NCBI RefSeq assembly: GCF_003856525.1
Contig: NZ_RJVQ01000005.1
Span: 248,001-312,000 of the forward strand
From: Vibrio viridaestus
GTDB taxonomy: Bacteria; Pseudomonadota; Gammaproteobacteria; Enterobacterales; Vibrionaceae
Reading direction: 5' to 3'
DNA length: 64,000 nt
Shown: piece after piece, positions 8,925 to 18,736 of the stretch
Numbering within the stretch: the first letter of the stretch is position 1
How the letters are laid out: each line of letters starts with the position of its first letter
Notes under the pieces: generated by a model
Databases searched by the model: none
Told to the model about the DNA's origin: nothing
Seen by the model: only the letters and a program-made list of their open reading frames with translations
Made by a program: the position numbers and the translations under genes

Positions 8925-10793
8925 TTAGATACTGCTTTTAAAAAATGAAAGTTCTTTTTTCAATGTAATCACTAATCCTGAAATATCGTCATTCGCGGTA
9001 GACGTTTGCTCCGTATTCTCTAAGTTATTCTGAACAATCGTATTAATTTGCTCTAAGCGTTGTGATATATCCTGTGTTACGGACGACTGCTCTTCCGAGG
9101 CAGTAGCAACCATCGAATTCACCTCCGATAGTAGCGAGACTTTGTCCCGAATTAGGCTAAATGCTTCAGCGATTTCTTGAGTAATCTGATGTGATTCGCC
9201 AACCAACTCAGAGTTATGAGTCATATAATCATCCGCTTTTTGTGATTGCTCTTGTAGCTGCACAATAATATTTTGAATATTAACGGTAGACTGCTGTGTT
9301 TTGGCTGCTAGCGCCCTAACTTCATCTGCAACCACTGCAAAGCCACGGCCTTGCTCTCCAGCCCTTGCAGCTTCGATAGCCGCGTTAAGTGCGAGCAAAT
9401 TGGTTTGTTCTGAAATGTTATTGATGACCTCCACTACCGAGCTGATACTTTCAGCATGCAATCTCAATTCATTAACTAATTCAGCGGATTTACCCATCGA
9501 TTCACTAACTCTGGCTGAAATCTCCTCAGAACGTCGCAACGTTTGAGTACTTGATTCGATAACTTCCATACTGATCGTAGTAGACGATTCAGCCTCCTGA
9601 GCATTCTGAGCAACATCTCCCGCAGTAGCCGAAAGTTCGGTTGCTGCTGTAGCAACCTGCTCTATCTCAGCTAATTCGTTTTGTGCGTTTTTATAGTTTG
9701 TTTTAATGACTTCTGAAATTTGAGTTTGATTCACACTCAACTGAGATAGTACCGAATCAGACGCATTAACAACACCTGCAACACTGGTCTGAAGCTTCGT
9801 CAAAGAACTCGTGATGATGTCGAGTTCATTATTCGCACTCGGGATATCAAATGAGTTAAATTTGCCCTGTGCCATATCCCCCAAGACATTAACCACATTA
9901 GGCAGATATCTAAGTTCTCTTTTCAGAATGATATAAACACAGATAGCCAGAATGACGCCAATAATAACCAAAGCAGAAATCATTAGAGTGATAAGGTGAT
10001 TTGCTGTGGTAACCGCTCGGTCTAAATCGAGAATAGTGAATACAATATTGCCGTCGCTTAAGGTGTGCTTCGAAACACTAAACCATTTTTCTGAAGGTGC
10101 CTGATATTGAAGAGGTTCCTCTCCTGCTTCCTTATACACGGGTCTCACTTCATAAATATCTTTATATAACCAGTCTTTCGCCAAACCATCAGACAAAAGT
10201 ACTTGCCCTTCTTTATCCGCTATCGCATAGCTCAAGCCAAACTCAGGCATGACGTCAGACAGAGCAACGTTAATACCAAACACACCGACTTTTTTATTAT
10301 TCTGGATGATTGCAGAACTAATCGTGATCACCAGATAACCCGCTCGCGACTTATACGGAGTACTCACATTAAACGGGACATCGTGGTCCATCACACTGAC
10401 AAACCACTCACGTTTTAGCTCACGAGCACTAAAATTCGCTAACCAACCACCACCATTTAATGTGCCGTATAATTCGCCTTTATCATTTGTAATGTAAACA
10501 TCCTGAAATGCAGGGTTCGTTTTCTGAATATTTCTGAGCATCGACAACACTTTGTCTTGGTCGAAGTTTTCGTTAGGGTTAAATGAAACGGAATCGGCTA
10601 AGGCCTGAGACTGAGCACCCAACGAACCTAAAACAGTGGTATAGGCTTGAGAAATGGTGTTGACAATAACAGCATCAGATTCTTTCACATTATCTGTTCG
10701 CCATCCGGCCAGATACTGATAAACACCAAAACCACTTAACACAATTAAGACAGCCAAAATGGCCAGGAAGAACAGGTTAATTCTCTTTATCAT
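8925..10793 (-). CDS. Methyl-accepting chemotaxis protein with double-Cache sensor domain
   Basis: 622 residues from the ATG at 10793; a GTG at 10802 is also in frame but lacks a ribosome site. There is an N-terminal helix (about 8-28), a large periplasmic dCache-like domain (about 35-265, with [11 protein letters not shown] and [10 protein letters not shown]), a second helix (about 270-292), HAMP and a cytoplasmic signalling domain. The highly conserved hairpin tip [21 protein letters not shown] is present in full. It senses a small ligand and controls CheA/CheW. There is no C-terminal pentapeptide for CheR/CheB tethering. Single-gene unit. Confidence 0.94.
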   Translation of the reverse strand: MIKRINLFFLAILAVLIVLSGFGVYQYLAGWRTDNVKESDAVIVNTISQAYTTVLGSLGAQSQALADSVSFNPNENFDQDKVLSMLRNIQKTNPAFQDVYITNDKGELYGTLNGGGWLANFSARELKREWFVSVMDHDVPFNVSTPYKSRAGYLVITISSAIIQNNKKVGVFGINVALSDVMPEFGLSYAIADKEGQVLLSDGLAKDWLYKDIYEVRPVYKEAGEEPLQYQAPSEKWFSVSKHTLSDGNIVFTILDLDRAVTTANHLITLMISALVIIGVILAICVYIILKRELRYLPNVVNVLGDMAQGKFNSFDIPSANNELDIITSSLTKLQTSVAGVVNASDSVLSQLSVNQTQISEVIKTNYKNAQNELAEIEQVATAATELSATAGDVAQNAQEAESSTTISMEVIESSTQTLRRSEEISARVSESMGKSAELVNELRLHAESISSVVEVINNISEQTNLLALNAAIEAARAGEQGRGFAVVADEVRALAAKTQQSTVNIQNIIVQLQEQSQKADDYMTHNSELVGESHQITQEIAEAFSLIRDKVSLLSEVNSMVATASEEQSSVTQDISQRLEQINTIVQNNLENTEQTSTANDDISGLVITLKKELSFFKSSI

Positions 10794-11150
10794 AGGATCC
10801 ACACTTAGCTAATAGAAACAGAACGTTGTAGTAGGAGACACTTTTATTTACTTATTAGTTATTATCGTCTGATGATGTTTAATCTTTATACAAAATAGTA
10901 CATTTTTAGAAAAAAGATTTTACTTATATATTTTATGAAATTTAAATTTCGAGATGTAACTCAAAGAATATGAGTAACAAGATGAGTATTTAACTGATTT
11001 TCAATGAATAAATCACATACTTATAAATCTAACACATCTCATAGAAACCGGTTGCACATAAGGATAAACAAGCAACTAGGTAGAACTTTTTCTGTTTTAG
11101 AGGTATCTTAAGAACCGAATTTCCCGTGACATATTTTAATAGGTAAATAA
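10794..11150. other. AT-rich intergenic region
   Basis: 357 bp between the divergent chemoreceptor and TorD-like genes. It is very AT-rich and must hold both promoters. I see no reading frame, repeat or recognisable operator. Confidence 0.5.
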
Positions 11151-11762
11151 GTGCAATTAAGTGAATTACAACAAGGAGAACTGGTCATTGTTTGTCGATT
11201 ATATGGAGCACTCTTCTATTACTCGCCAAGTGATTTTGATAAAGTTCAGTTAAACACCTATTTTCAGCATGATGTTGAAACACCAATAGACGACATAAAT
11301 ACCGTTCTTAATGCGTTTAAACATGCTGATAAATACGCGCTTATCCAAGAATATGATCGTCTTTTTACTCAACAGTTCCCATACTGCGTGCCACCTTGGT
11401 CATCGGTATACCTCGATAACGGCAACCCACTTTTTGGATCCGCGACAACAAGCTACAGTGAATTCATCGAGCATTGCGGATTAAAGCTCCGAGAAAACGC
11501 AACAGACCCTGAAGACCACATTGGATTGATGTTGATGGTTCTGGCGATGCTAATTGACGACGACCAAGATCAACACGTGTCTGAACTGCTCGGCGAGTAT
11601 CTTCTTCCTTGGTTCCCATTTTTTATTAGTAAAATGCAACAAGAATCGCGTCAAGACGCCTACATTCAATTAACCAAAGGAACACAAGATTTATTATCAC
11701 TACTGCAAAAGAAGTATTCTGCAAGAGTGCTGATTAAAACTAACTACCTTCCGGTCGTGTAG
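11151..11762 (+). CDS. TorD/DmsD-family Tat chaperone
   Basis: 203-residue all-helical protein. Family signatures are the YDRLFTQQFPYCVPPWSSVYLD segment (Pro-Pro-Trp and Tyr-Leu-Asp), LFGSATTSYSEFIEHCGL, EDHIGLMLMVLAMLID and EYLLPWFPFF. These chaperones proofread twin-arginine signal peptides and help insert molybdenum cofactor in DMSO/TMAO-type reductases. No such reductase lies in the window, so its client must be elsewhere. The start is a GTG at 11151. A hairpin follows the gene. Confidence 0.85.
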   Translation: MQLSELQQGELVIVCRLYGALFYYSPSDFDKVQLNTYFQHDVETPIDDINTVLNAFKHADKYALIQEYDRLFTQQFPYCVPPWSSVYLDNGNPLFGSATTSYSEFIEHCGLKLRENATDPEDHIGLMLMVLAMLIDDDQDQHVSELLGEYLLPWFPFFISKMQQESRQDAYIQLTKGTQDLLSLLQKKYSARVLIKTNYLPVV

Positions 11763-11773
11763 TCCAGATGTAA

Positions 11774-11802
11774 TATTGTGCTGCTTTAAATCCAGCACAA
11801 TA
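11774..11802 (+). terminator. Hairpin after the TorD-like gene
   Basis: Perfect 10-bp stem TATTGTGCTG / CAGCACAATA with a nine-base loop, 11 bp after the stop. There is no T-run, so termination is possible but not secure. Confidence 0.45.
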
Positions 11803-12005
11803 CATGTCCACTCAGTTAATATGGGTAATACAGCAAAAACAGCTAAGAAATTCGTGTTATAAATTCATCGACCAGCATAAATAACTTCGATATATACCTT
11901 TTTGCTTATACCATTCTAACTAACACAAATATCACTTTGTGTTGACATGCCAAATCTCATAGTTCCTTAGCTTGATATTAATAACAACTAGGGGGAAATC
12001 ATCTA

Positions 12006-12767
12006 ATGACGAAAAAGTGTATTTTTCCTGCTTTGAGTATTTTACTCATTAGCGGTTTTTCAGCCTGTGCATCAGCAGCAGATGATAGTGACCAAGACAA
12101 GGCGGCGGACGCTTTAAGCGGAACTGCAAAACTCGGTTTTCTATATTCAAAAGCAAGCGATACTTCAAGCTCGCTAAATTCTGGTCTAAACCTCAAATAT
12201 AAGCCAGATGAATTTTCTCATGAGTTCAAAGCGAGCACTTACTATACTAACTCAAGCGATGATGATGATGGTGTTAATAAGTATGCGTTGAGTTACAAAT
12301 TTTCTTATGATCTTGATCCTATCAACGCACTCTTTATTGATAACGAATATCAACATACACAGTATCAGACATACCGCCATACCTATTCTGTAACAGCTGG
12401 TCTGGAACACAAGATTATTGATACAAAAGCGACGCAACTCAGTATCGGTGGGGGCCCTGGTTACCGATACACCAAACGTCAGGCAGATGATAGTAGTTAT
12501 CCAAACCAGGAAGAAAATGACATTATTGCAAATGGTTTCATCCAGGGAGCATCAAAAATTACAGACAACTTGTCGGTTGGTGGAGATGCCAATGTTGATT
12601 ATGGTGAATCGAATACCACGTACACACTGGGTGCGAACGTCACCAACAAGTTAGTGAACAATATAGCTCTGGTTCTTGACACCCAATACATCTATAACAC
12701 CGATGTATCCAGTGATGATAGTCACGACGAGATATACAGCTCGGTCAATCTTACATATGGGTTTTAA
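12006..12767 (+). CDS. DUF481 (YdiY-like) outer membrane protein
   Basis: 253 residues with a signal peptide ending near ACASAA (about residue 24) and a mature part rich in alternating beta-strand patterns, ending in F (YSSVNLTYGF), as is usual for outer membrane barrels. KLGFLYSKASDTSSSLNSG followed by YKPDEFSHEFKAS is typical of DUF481. Function in the family is poorly known. A GGGGGA ribosome site lies about nine bases before the ATG. Single gene closed by a hairpin. Confidence 0.83.
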   Translation: MTKKCIFPALSILLISGFSACASAADDSDQDKAADALSGTAKLGFLYSKASDTSSSLNSGLNLKYKPDEFSHEFKASTYYTNSSDDDDGVNKYALSYKFSYDLDPINALFIDNEYQHTQYQTYRHTYSVTAGLEHKIIDTKATQLSIGGGPGYRYTKRQADDSSYPNQEENDIIANGFIQGASKITDNLSVGGDANVDYGESNTTYTLGANVTNKLVNNIALVLDTQYIYNTDVSSDDSHDEIYSSVNLTYGF

Positions 12768-12775
12768 TCATTCTG

Positions 12776-12803
12776 AGGCTCCTAATGTGGAGCCTTATTC
12801 TTT
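12776..12803 (+). terminator. Terminator after the DUF481 gene
   Basis: Stem AGGCTCC / GGAGCCT with a six-base loop, followed by TATTCTTT, eight bases after the stop codon. Confidence 0.7.
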
Positions 12804-12929
12804 ACAGCTATTCAACTCCACGTCTACTTACTTCCCACTGAAATCGGTATAGATAATTAGTAGCTGACGTTTATTTTATATTCGTTATAATTAAGCATCT
12901 TATTACATAGTGACGTCACAAGGGATGTG

Positions 12930-14876
12930 ATGCCTTTACATACCATTTTTCGGTTATCAATAAGTATTTTTTTCTTACTTTGCACTTTTGCTATACCTCA
13001 GTATGCACATGCAAAGGAAATAATCTCGCCATCTCAAATGGCGTATGAGAATGTCCTCAACAGCAGTACTGACTCGGTAATAATTATCCATTCTGGTCAG
13101 TACCTTAAAACGCTCCGCCAAATTGAACACCCATCTAATTTAGCAGCAGCTTTCCCAGCAGCAGACTGGAAAGATATTGGTCATAAAACGCTTAACCTTG
13201 GTTCGTATTCGGGTTTTACCTGGGTTAAATTTACAGTTAGTACAGAAAGCGATTTGGGACACGATAAGTGGGTACTAAACATCCCTTGGCCAACCCTAAA
13301 CTTTCTTGAAATTTACACATACGACACTATTTCGAATACATGGCAATTCATAAATCGAGTTGACCATTGGCAAACAGAGAAAGATTCGATTAACTCTATC
13401 CCATTTTCAATGGAGGTAGATTTACCAGCGGCTTCTCCCATCACCTTTTTCCTACAGTTAAAAGGTTCTGATAAAACTATCGTCCCGATTACCCTAACCA
13501 AACAGGTTCCGTTTGAACAACACAATCACCGTCTTCAATTTCTTTACGGTGGCTTCTTTGGTATTCTGCTGGCCATACTCGCTTATAACTTGATTATCGC
13601 CATTTATCTGAAATCCAAATCTTATGCATTTTACTGTGGTTATATTCTCTGCCTCATTGGGTACACTCTTTTCATTAGCGGAATTGGCACAGCGTATATA
13701 TGGCATCATTTTGCTTGGATTAATCAATACGCTTTTTACTTTTTCATATCATGCGCATTTCTAAGCGCAGCTCTATTTATAAAAAGTTTTCTTCAACTAA
13801 ATAGGTATCGTGGCTGGCCTAATTTGCTGGCAAACATGGTGATCGTTTCATGGATATTTATTGCATTAATTACTCTGGCTTTCAAATCTCCGCTCTTCAT
13901 TTATTTCGCTGATTTTATGGGTATCGTCAGTTGCCTAACTGTACTCTTAGTCTCAGTGTATTGCTGGTACAAAGGTGATGCTGCTGCCAAGTTTTTATTA
14001 TTCGCGTGGTGTATCGTCATCCTCGCAACTTTTTATCTGATGTTGTGTTTAATTGGTTACACGTCCTACACACCTATCGCTTTACATATTCAGTTTGTCG
14101 GTTTTGTTATCGAGGTATTTTTATTGTCTATGGCACTGGCCTATCGAATAAAAATGCAAAGATTGGCTTTACTTGACGAACAAAAGAAATCGATACAACT
14201 AACCATGCACGCTAAAGATGCAAAGGAGAAAGAGGTATTAGCCCAACAACGCGCTCTCGTTGCTGAACGTAACGCTCGGATCGAGCTTGAAGCAAAAGTG
14301 ATGGAAAAAACGAAGGAGCTAAAGCTGACACTAATCGAGCTAGAAGATGCGAATAAAGAATTACATCAATTGAGTCAAACCGATGGACTCACTGCGCTTT
14401 CAAACCGACGTCATCTCGATACTACTCTACCCTTATTGGCGCAACAATCTTCTTTAACAGATACACCGCTATGTGTACTGATGATCGATATCGATCATTT
14501 TAAAATGATTAACGATCAGTATGGTCACCTTTGTGGAGATGACTGTATTCGATTTGTTGCTAATATCATAAAGCAGCATAAACAAGAAGAAAGTGACGTT
14601 GCAGTGCGTTATGGTGGTGAAGAGTTCTGTCTGATATTTCTGCAAAAAAACAAGCAGTCGATTATTAATCTGGCTGAGCAGATAAGAATCACCATAGAAC
14701 AGCAAAGTTCATCTGAGCAGCAACTTGTTGAACAAGGGGTTCGCTTTACAGTCAGTATTGGCGTTTCGTGTGGCAAGGTTTCTGATTTGGCGCAAGCACA
14801 TCAACTGCTCAAGTCAGCTGATGCGGCTTTATATGAGGCAAAACAAACCGGGAGGAATAAAGTCGTTTCAGCCTGA
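12930..14876 (+). CDS. 7TMR-DISM diguanylate cyclase
   Basis: 648 residues from the ATG at 12930, with AGGG five bases upstream. A signal peptide ends near AHA (residue 28). A periplasmic 7TMR-DISM extracellular domain (about 45-190) is followed by seven membrane helices (about 205-410), a coiled coil (about 415-475) and a GGDEF domain. The active loop is RYGGEEF and the metal-site segment is MIDIDHFKMINDQYGH. The domain order is that of proteins thought to sense carbohydrates or similar ligands and make c-di-GMP. I see no RxxD inhibitory site before the GGEEF loop. It ends three bases before the convergent CBS gene. Confidence 0.92.
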   Translation: MPLHTIFRLSISIFFLLCTFAIPQYAHAKEIISPSQMAYENVLNSSTDSVIIIHSGQYLKTLRQIEHPSNLAAAFPAADWKDIGHKTLNLGSYSGFTWVKFTVSTESDLGHDKWVLNIPWPTLNFLEIYTYDTISNTWQFINRVDHWQTEKDSINSIPFSMEVDLPAASPITFFLQLKGSDKTIVPITLTKQVPFEQHNHRLQFLYGGFFGILLAILAYNLIIAIYLKSKSYAFYCGYILCLIGYTLFISGIGTAYIWHHFAWINQYAFYFFISCAFLSAALFIKSFLQLNRYRGWPNLLANMVIVSWIFIALITLAFKSPLFIYFADFMGIVSCLTVLLVSVYCWYKGDAAAKFLLFAWCIVILATFYLMLCLIGYTSYTPIALHIQFVGFVIEVFLLSMALAYRIKMQRLALLDEQKKSIQLTMHAKDAKEKEVLAQQRALVAERNARIELEAKVMEKTKELKLTLIELEDANKELHQLSQTDGLTALSNRRHLDTTLPLLAQQSSLTDTPLCVLMIDIDHFKMINDQYGHLCGDDCIRFVANIIKQHKQEESDVAVRYGGEEFCLIFLQKNKQSIINLAEQIRITIEQQSSSEQQLVEQGVRFTVSIGVSCGKVSDLAQAHQLLKSADAALYEAKQTGRNKVVSA

Positions 14877-14879
14877 GAA

Positions 14880-16181
14880 CTATATTGCGCTAGACTTTGC
14901 CGTTGAATCCAATTTCGTCACCAAAATTTGCTCAACACGAACCCCCTCTAGGTCTAAAACTTCGAATTTATAACCTTCATAAATGAAGAAGTCGGTTCTC
15001 TTTGGTAGTCTTTTCAACTGATAGATCATCAGGCCCGCTATCGTCTCGTACTGCTCTGTACCAGGGAAATCATCAATATCTAACGCTTTAGCAACATCAT
15101 TAATTGACGTTAAGCCTTCGATTAACCAAGATTCTTTATCACGTTGGACTATTTGCTCTTCATCTTGTGGGGTGATCAACCCACCCATGAAGCTACTCAA
15201 TAGGTCTTTAACCGTTGCAATACCAACAACAGTCGCATATTCGTTAACAATAACCGCAAATGGTTGTGGAGCAATCTTAAAGCTGTTGAGAGCCTCAGAC
15301 AGTGATAGAGTCTCAGGTAAATAGAAGATATCTTTTTCTATTTGTGTTGGTTTTATGTGTTCAAGTTCACCACGAAGAACCAAACGCAGAATTTCTTTTG
15401 ATTCAACCGAGCCAAGAATGTGATCAAGGCTTCCATCACAAACTAGAAAGTCATTATGAGGGTGTTCAATAATTTTCTGGCTAATATCATCGCCACTATC
15501 ATCTACATCAATATAGATGATCTGATCCCTAGGAGTCATAGCGCTGGCTACGGTTCGATTTTCTAACTCAAACACACTACCAATTAACTGATATTCCTGC
15601 TCCTGAAGACTGCCGTATTTCGCTCCCGCATCCATCATTGCAATGATATCTTCAGTTGTTACGACTTCTTCACGTTCAGTTGGAAGGTTGAATATACGCA
15701 AAATAAGATTTGTCACGCCATTAAAAAACCACACCAAGGGGGTCAAAGCTAAGGTAACATTTCGCATCACCATGACTATTCTCATGGCAACAGTCTCAGG
15801 CATGATAATTGCGATTCGTTTTGGTAATAAATCGGCAAAAAGAATGAACAGCCCCGTAACCATGAAGAACGAGATCATGAAGCTTACTTTATCAAGAAGT
15901 CCACCTTGGTAAACTAGGCTGATCAGCTCTTTAATATAAGGGGTGAGTGCTTCTTCACCAATAATACCGCCTAAAATAGCAATCGCATTTAGCGCTATCT
16001 GAATCATAGCGAAAAATGCACCGGGATCATTTTGCATCTTAAGTACGGCAGCAGCTCGAGCATTGCCATCATCGGCCATAACTCGCAGCTTAACTTTGCG
16101 CGAGGCTGCGATCGAAATTTCTGACATCGCAAACAATGCGCTCACCGCAATGAGAACAATAATACTAACTAAATCACTCAT
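14880..16181 (-). CDS. ytfL: CNNM/CorC-type membrane protein with CBS domains (YtfL-like)
   Basis: 433 residues: an N-terminal DUF21 membrane domain with about four helices (1-180), a CBS pair (about 200-335; SAMTPRDQIIYIDVDD and the VIVNEYATVVGIATVKDLL block) and a C-terminal CorC/HlyC domain (about 345-425). The family is linked to magnesium or cobalt export and, for YtfL, to control of cytoplasmic polyamine; older 'hemolysin' names are misleading. The ATG has GGAG five bases upstream. Single gene. Confidence 0.87.
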   Translation of the reverse strand: MSDLVSIIVLIAVSALFAMSEISIAASRKVKLRVMADDGNARAAAVLKMQNDPGAFFAMIQIALNAIAILGGIIGEEALTPYIKELISLVYQGGLLDKVSFMISFFMVTGLFILFADLLPKRIAIIMPETVAMRIVMVMRNVTLALTPLVWFFNGVTNLILRIFNLPTEREEVVTTEDIIAMMDAGAKYGSLQEQEYQLIGSVFELENRTVASAMTPRDQIIYIDVDDSGDDISQKIIEHPHNDFLVCDGSLDHILGSVESKEILRLVLRGELEHIKPTQIEKDIFYLPETLSLSEALNSFKIAPQPFAVIVNEYATVVGIATVKDLLSSFMGGLITPQDEEQIVQRDKESWLIEGLTSINDVAKALDIDDFPGTEQYETIAGLMIYQLKRLPKRTDFFIYEGYKFEVLDLEGVRVEQILVTKLDSTAKSSAI

Positions 16182-16322
16182 GATATCTCCGGTAGGAACA
16201 CGTTACGACGAGGGGTAAAGACATGCCCTGATTAATTTGCGCGCTATTATAGTGATTACTTTGTAGTTGTGTTAGTACTTTTAGAGCTAAATTATAAAAC
16301 TTGATGCCATTCATTTTCTGCA

Positions 16323-16355
16323 AATAAAAACCGGAGTAATGCAATATTACTCCGG
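16323..16355 (-). terminator. Terminator of the small lipoprotein gene
   Basis: Perfect 10-bp stem CCGGAGTAAT / ATTACTCCGG. Read on the minus strand it is followed by TTTTTATTTG. It lies 33 bp after the stop of the 56-residue gene, supporting that gene as a real transcription unit. Confidence 0.88.
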
Positions 16356-16387
16356 CCAGATTTGTCTTGATTCTATATCAACTCGAC

Positions 16388-16558
16388 TTAATGACGATAA
16401 CCACGGTCACCCATTGATTGGGAATAGCCGCGGTCATGCCCACCGTCAAAGTGAGGACCGCCAGGTCCGCCAGGCCCACCGCCTGGAGGTCCCCAGAAAG
16501 GGGCAACACATGCCGTCATTAATACCGATAGCGCACCAATGATAAATAGTCTAAACAT
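16388..16558 (-). CDS. Small Gly/Pro/His-rich lipoprotein
   Basis: 56 residues. The start MFRLFIIGALSVLMTACVAP is a textbook lipoprotein signal with lipobox LMTAC (Cys17). The mature part is about 40 residues, rich in Gly, Pro, His and Arg (GPPGGGPGGPGGPHF, then DRGYSQSMGDRGYRH). A GAGG ribosome site lies upstream and a strong terminator downstream. It is probably tethered to a membrane on its periplasmic side. Function is unknown; the His and Asp content would allow metal binding, which is only a guess. Confidence 0.75.
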   Translation of the reverse strand: MFRLFIIGALSVLMTACVAPFWGPPGGGPGGPGGPHFDGGHDRGYSQSMGDRGYRH

Positions 16559-16658
16559 GATTTAAAACCTCAATCGAACACCGTTCAATTAATACTATAT
16601 TAACGATGAGAATAAATCTATAGCGTGATGTGTAAAGAAATGTCAGCAGCGAGTCATT

Positions 16659-17081
16659 TCAAAACTTCACCGATACGGCCACACCAACACCCTCTTTATT
16701 AATGATCGGGCTAACAGAGACGTTGGACATGTTCCCACGCGGATCGGCAAGCGATAGTGCGTATTGTGACAATGATGATAAAGCGGCACTCATAACCACG
16801 TTGTTCCAATCTTCCGGTTGGAGGTTATCGCCTTCAAAATTATCAGCAGCACTCGATACAACGTAGGCAGACATACCCAGAGTTAACCCATATTGATTCT
16901 GAAACTCTCTAGCGCCTTGATGTTGGCTAACCAGATTTTTCTGTGGAAGATCTGAATTGAGACTACCTGAGTTTACGACATAACCTTGTTGGCGTTCGAA
17001 CATATTAGTCTGCTGAGCCTTAACACTAAAAGAAAGCAGCAGGATAAGCATTAGGCTTGTTGAGTAAAGAGTCTTTTGCAT
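16659..17081 (-). CDS. Secreted protein of unknown function
   Basis: 140 residues with a signal peptide cleaved near VKA-QQ (about residue 22). The rest has no motif I recognise; it ends in alternating hydrophobic residues and a terminal Phe (VSVSPIINKEGVGVAVSVKF), a pattern seen in outer membrane or periplasmic beta proteins. A GGTGG ribosome site precedes the ATG. It lies 100 bp upstream of the small lipoprotein gene on the same strand and the two could share a transcript. Confidence 0.7.
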   Translation of the reverse strand: MQKTLYSTSLMLILLLSFSVKAQQTNMFERQQGYVVNSGSLNSDLPQKNLVSQHQGAREFQNQYGLTLGMSAYVVSSAADNFEGDNLQPEDWNNVVMSAALSSLSQYALSLADPRGNMSNVSVSPIINKEGVGVAVSVKF

Positions 17082-17181
17082 TTCACCACCACCATTATTT
17101 TGCCAGAATCAGCTTTGAACAAGCCCATCCAATTTTAGTGAGGCTACAATAACGAAAGATTCTTAATAAATACTTAAGAAA

Positions 17182-17210
17182 ATAAAAAAGCGGACTACAG
17201 TGAGTCCGCT
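17182..17210 (-). terminator. Terminator of the doxX gene
   Basis: Stem AGCGGACT / AGTCCGCT with a six-base loop. On the minus strand it is followed by TTTTTATTTTC. It lies 28 bp after the DoxX stop codon. Confidence 0.85.
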
Positions 17211-17237
17211 AGAAGAAAAGGAGTTGATTAGACTAGC

Positions 17238-17654
17238 TTATTTTTTTGAAAATAGTTTGTCTGTTGGTTTTACTGCGTATGGTCCATCACCAATGAGTGC
17301 AAGTGCAATCAGACCAATGATCCAAAATGCAGGATATTCCCAACCGCCGTTTGCGTTAGTGAAGAAGAAACCAGCTGGGCCATGGACCGTCGCGATAGCA
17401 CCCAATAGAACAGGAACCATTGCTACAGCAGCAATACGAGTATAGAAGCCAGTCAATAAAGCGATTGCTCCAAGTAATTCCCAAATCATTGTTACGTACG
17501 CAAGCCAACCAGGTAATGAAAGTGATTGGAAAAATTGTGCAGTACCAGCAGGAGTAAAGACAAAGTATTTTAAGCCAAGGTGTGCAAAAAATAAGATAGC
17601 TAGGGATACACGTAGCAACAAAGCTGCATAAGGTGCGGTTCTTGAATCTGTCAT
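17238..17654 (-). CDS. DoxX family membrane protein
   Basis: 138 residues with four hydrophobic helices. LLRVSLAILFFAHLGLKYF at the start and the PGWLAYVTMIWELLGAIALLTGFYTR block identify the DoxX/SURF4-like family, inner membrane proteins of uncertain redox function. A GAGG site precedes the ATG. A LysR gene lies 101 bp upstream on the same strand, so it is the obvious candidate regulator, but whether they share a promoter is unclear. Confidence 0.85.
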   Translation of the reverse strand: MTDSRTAPYAALLLRVSLAILFFAHLGLKYFVFTPAGTAQFFQSLSLPGWLAYVTMIWELLGAIALLTGFYTRIAAVAMVPVLLGAIATVHGPAGFFFTNANGGWEYPAFWIIGLIALALIGDGPYAVKPTDKLFSKK

Positions 17655-17755
17655 AGTAAAATCCTCTCTTGAAGTTGATAGGAGTACTTTACCTTACTTC
17701 CTAAACAAAGATTATCCGTTTGATTTGGGGATATTTATTTCCATATTGGAAGTAA

Positions 17756-18655
17756 TTACCAATCTCTAGATTCTCTCAACTGCTGAACAAGAAAATCGAT
17801 AAACGCTCGCGAGGTTTGAGCTAAGTGCTTGGAAGGAGGATAAAGTGCAAACAGTCCCAACGCGGCTACCTCAAAATCTTCCAAGATAGGTGAAAGCAAA
17901 CCAGCTTCTATAGCTTCATTAGCCACAAAGGAAGGCAGTTTCGTGATACCAAGCCCATCAATTGCCGCTTGCTGGCAAACCGTGGCATTAGAAAATCGTA
18001 AACGCCCGTCAACTCGGACATAAACAATCTCGCCTTTTTCATTATTAAACGTCCAGTGATTAGGGTCTCTGAAGTTCGAATCGATAACTAAGTGGTGCTC
18101 AGCTAAATCACTCAGTTGTGTTGGCGTACCATAGCGCTCAAGATAAGCGGGACTGGCGACAGTCATGACACGAATATCGGTGAGTTTTCTTGCAATTAAA
18201 CTACTGTCGTTCAAAAGTCCAACGCGTAGCGCAAGGTCATAGCCCTCATCCACTATATTAACTGCTCTATCCTCATACTTGATATCAAGCGATATGCGAG
18301 GGTGACTTTTGGCAAACTGCATAAAATGGGGAGTGAGTACCGAGATACCAAATGTAACAGGAACCGAGACTCTTAAGCGCCCAGATGGGGTTTGCGCTGA
18401 ATTGCGAACGGAATCATCCAGTGCATCAAAATTATCCAGGATTTGTTTGATACCATCATAGTAAGCGCGACCAACATCCGTAGGAACGAGAGATCGTGTG
18501 GTTCTTTTCAATAGCTGTACACCCAGATTCTGCTCTAGTTTTGATATGAGTTTTGACGCTTGCCCACTACTCGTGCCTATACGTTCGGCCGCCTTAGTAA
18601 AACTACCCAGCTCCATGACCGCAACAAACATACGATCACAATCAATCCGCTCCAT
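17756..18655 (-). CDS. LysR-family transcriptional regulator
   Basis: 299 residues: an N-terminal winged helix (about 1-60; GSFTKAAERIGTSSGQASKLISKLEQNLG) and a LysR substrate-binding domain (about 90-290) of the LTTR type that often lies beside oxidoreductases. The effector is unknown. It lies upstream of doxX on the same strand and downstream of the zinc operon, which ends 82 bp away, but it is not an obvious part of that operon. Confidence 0.92.
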   Translation of the reverse strand: MERIDCDRMFVAVMELGSFTKAAERIGTSSGQASKLISKLEQNLGVQLLKRTTRSLVPTDVGRAYYDGIKQILDNFDALDDSVRNSAQTPSGRLRVSVPVTFGISVLTPHFMQFAKSHPRISLDIKYEDRAVNIVDEGYDLALRVGLLNDSSLIARKLTDIRVMTVASPAYLERYGTPTQLSDLAEHHLVIDSNFRDPNHWTFNNEKGEIVYVRVDGRLRFSNATVCQQAAIDGLGITKLPSFVANEAIEAGLLSPILEDFEVAALGLFALYPPSKHLAQTSRAFIDFLVQQLRESRDW

Positions 18656-18736
18656 ACATACTCCCCCATGCTAACGGATTGATTATACTCATAGTCAGCT
18701 CTCATAGAACAACTTTAGATACTCAAGTATCTTGAT

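Noticed and set aside
12418-12654. 78-codon frame inside the DUF481 gene
   Set aside because: It overlaps a gene with signal peptide and barrel features; its translation is unlike a protein.
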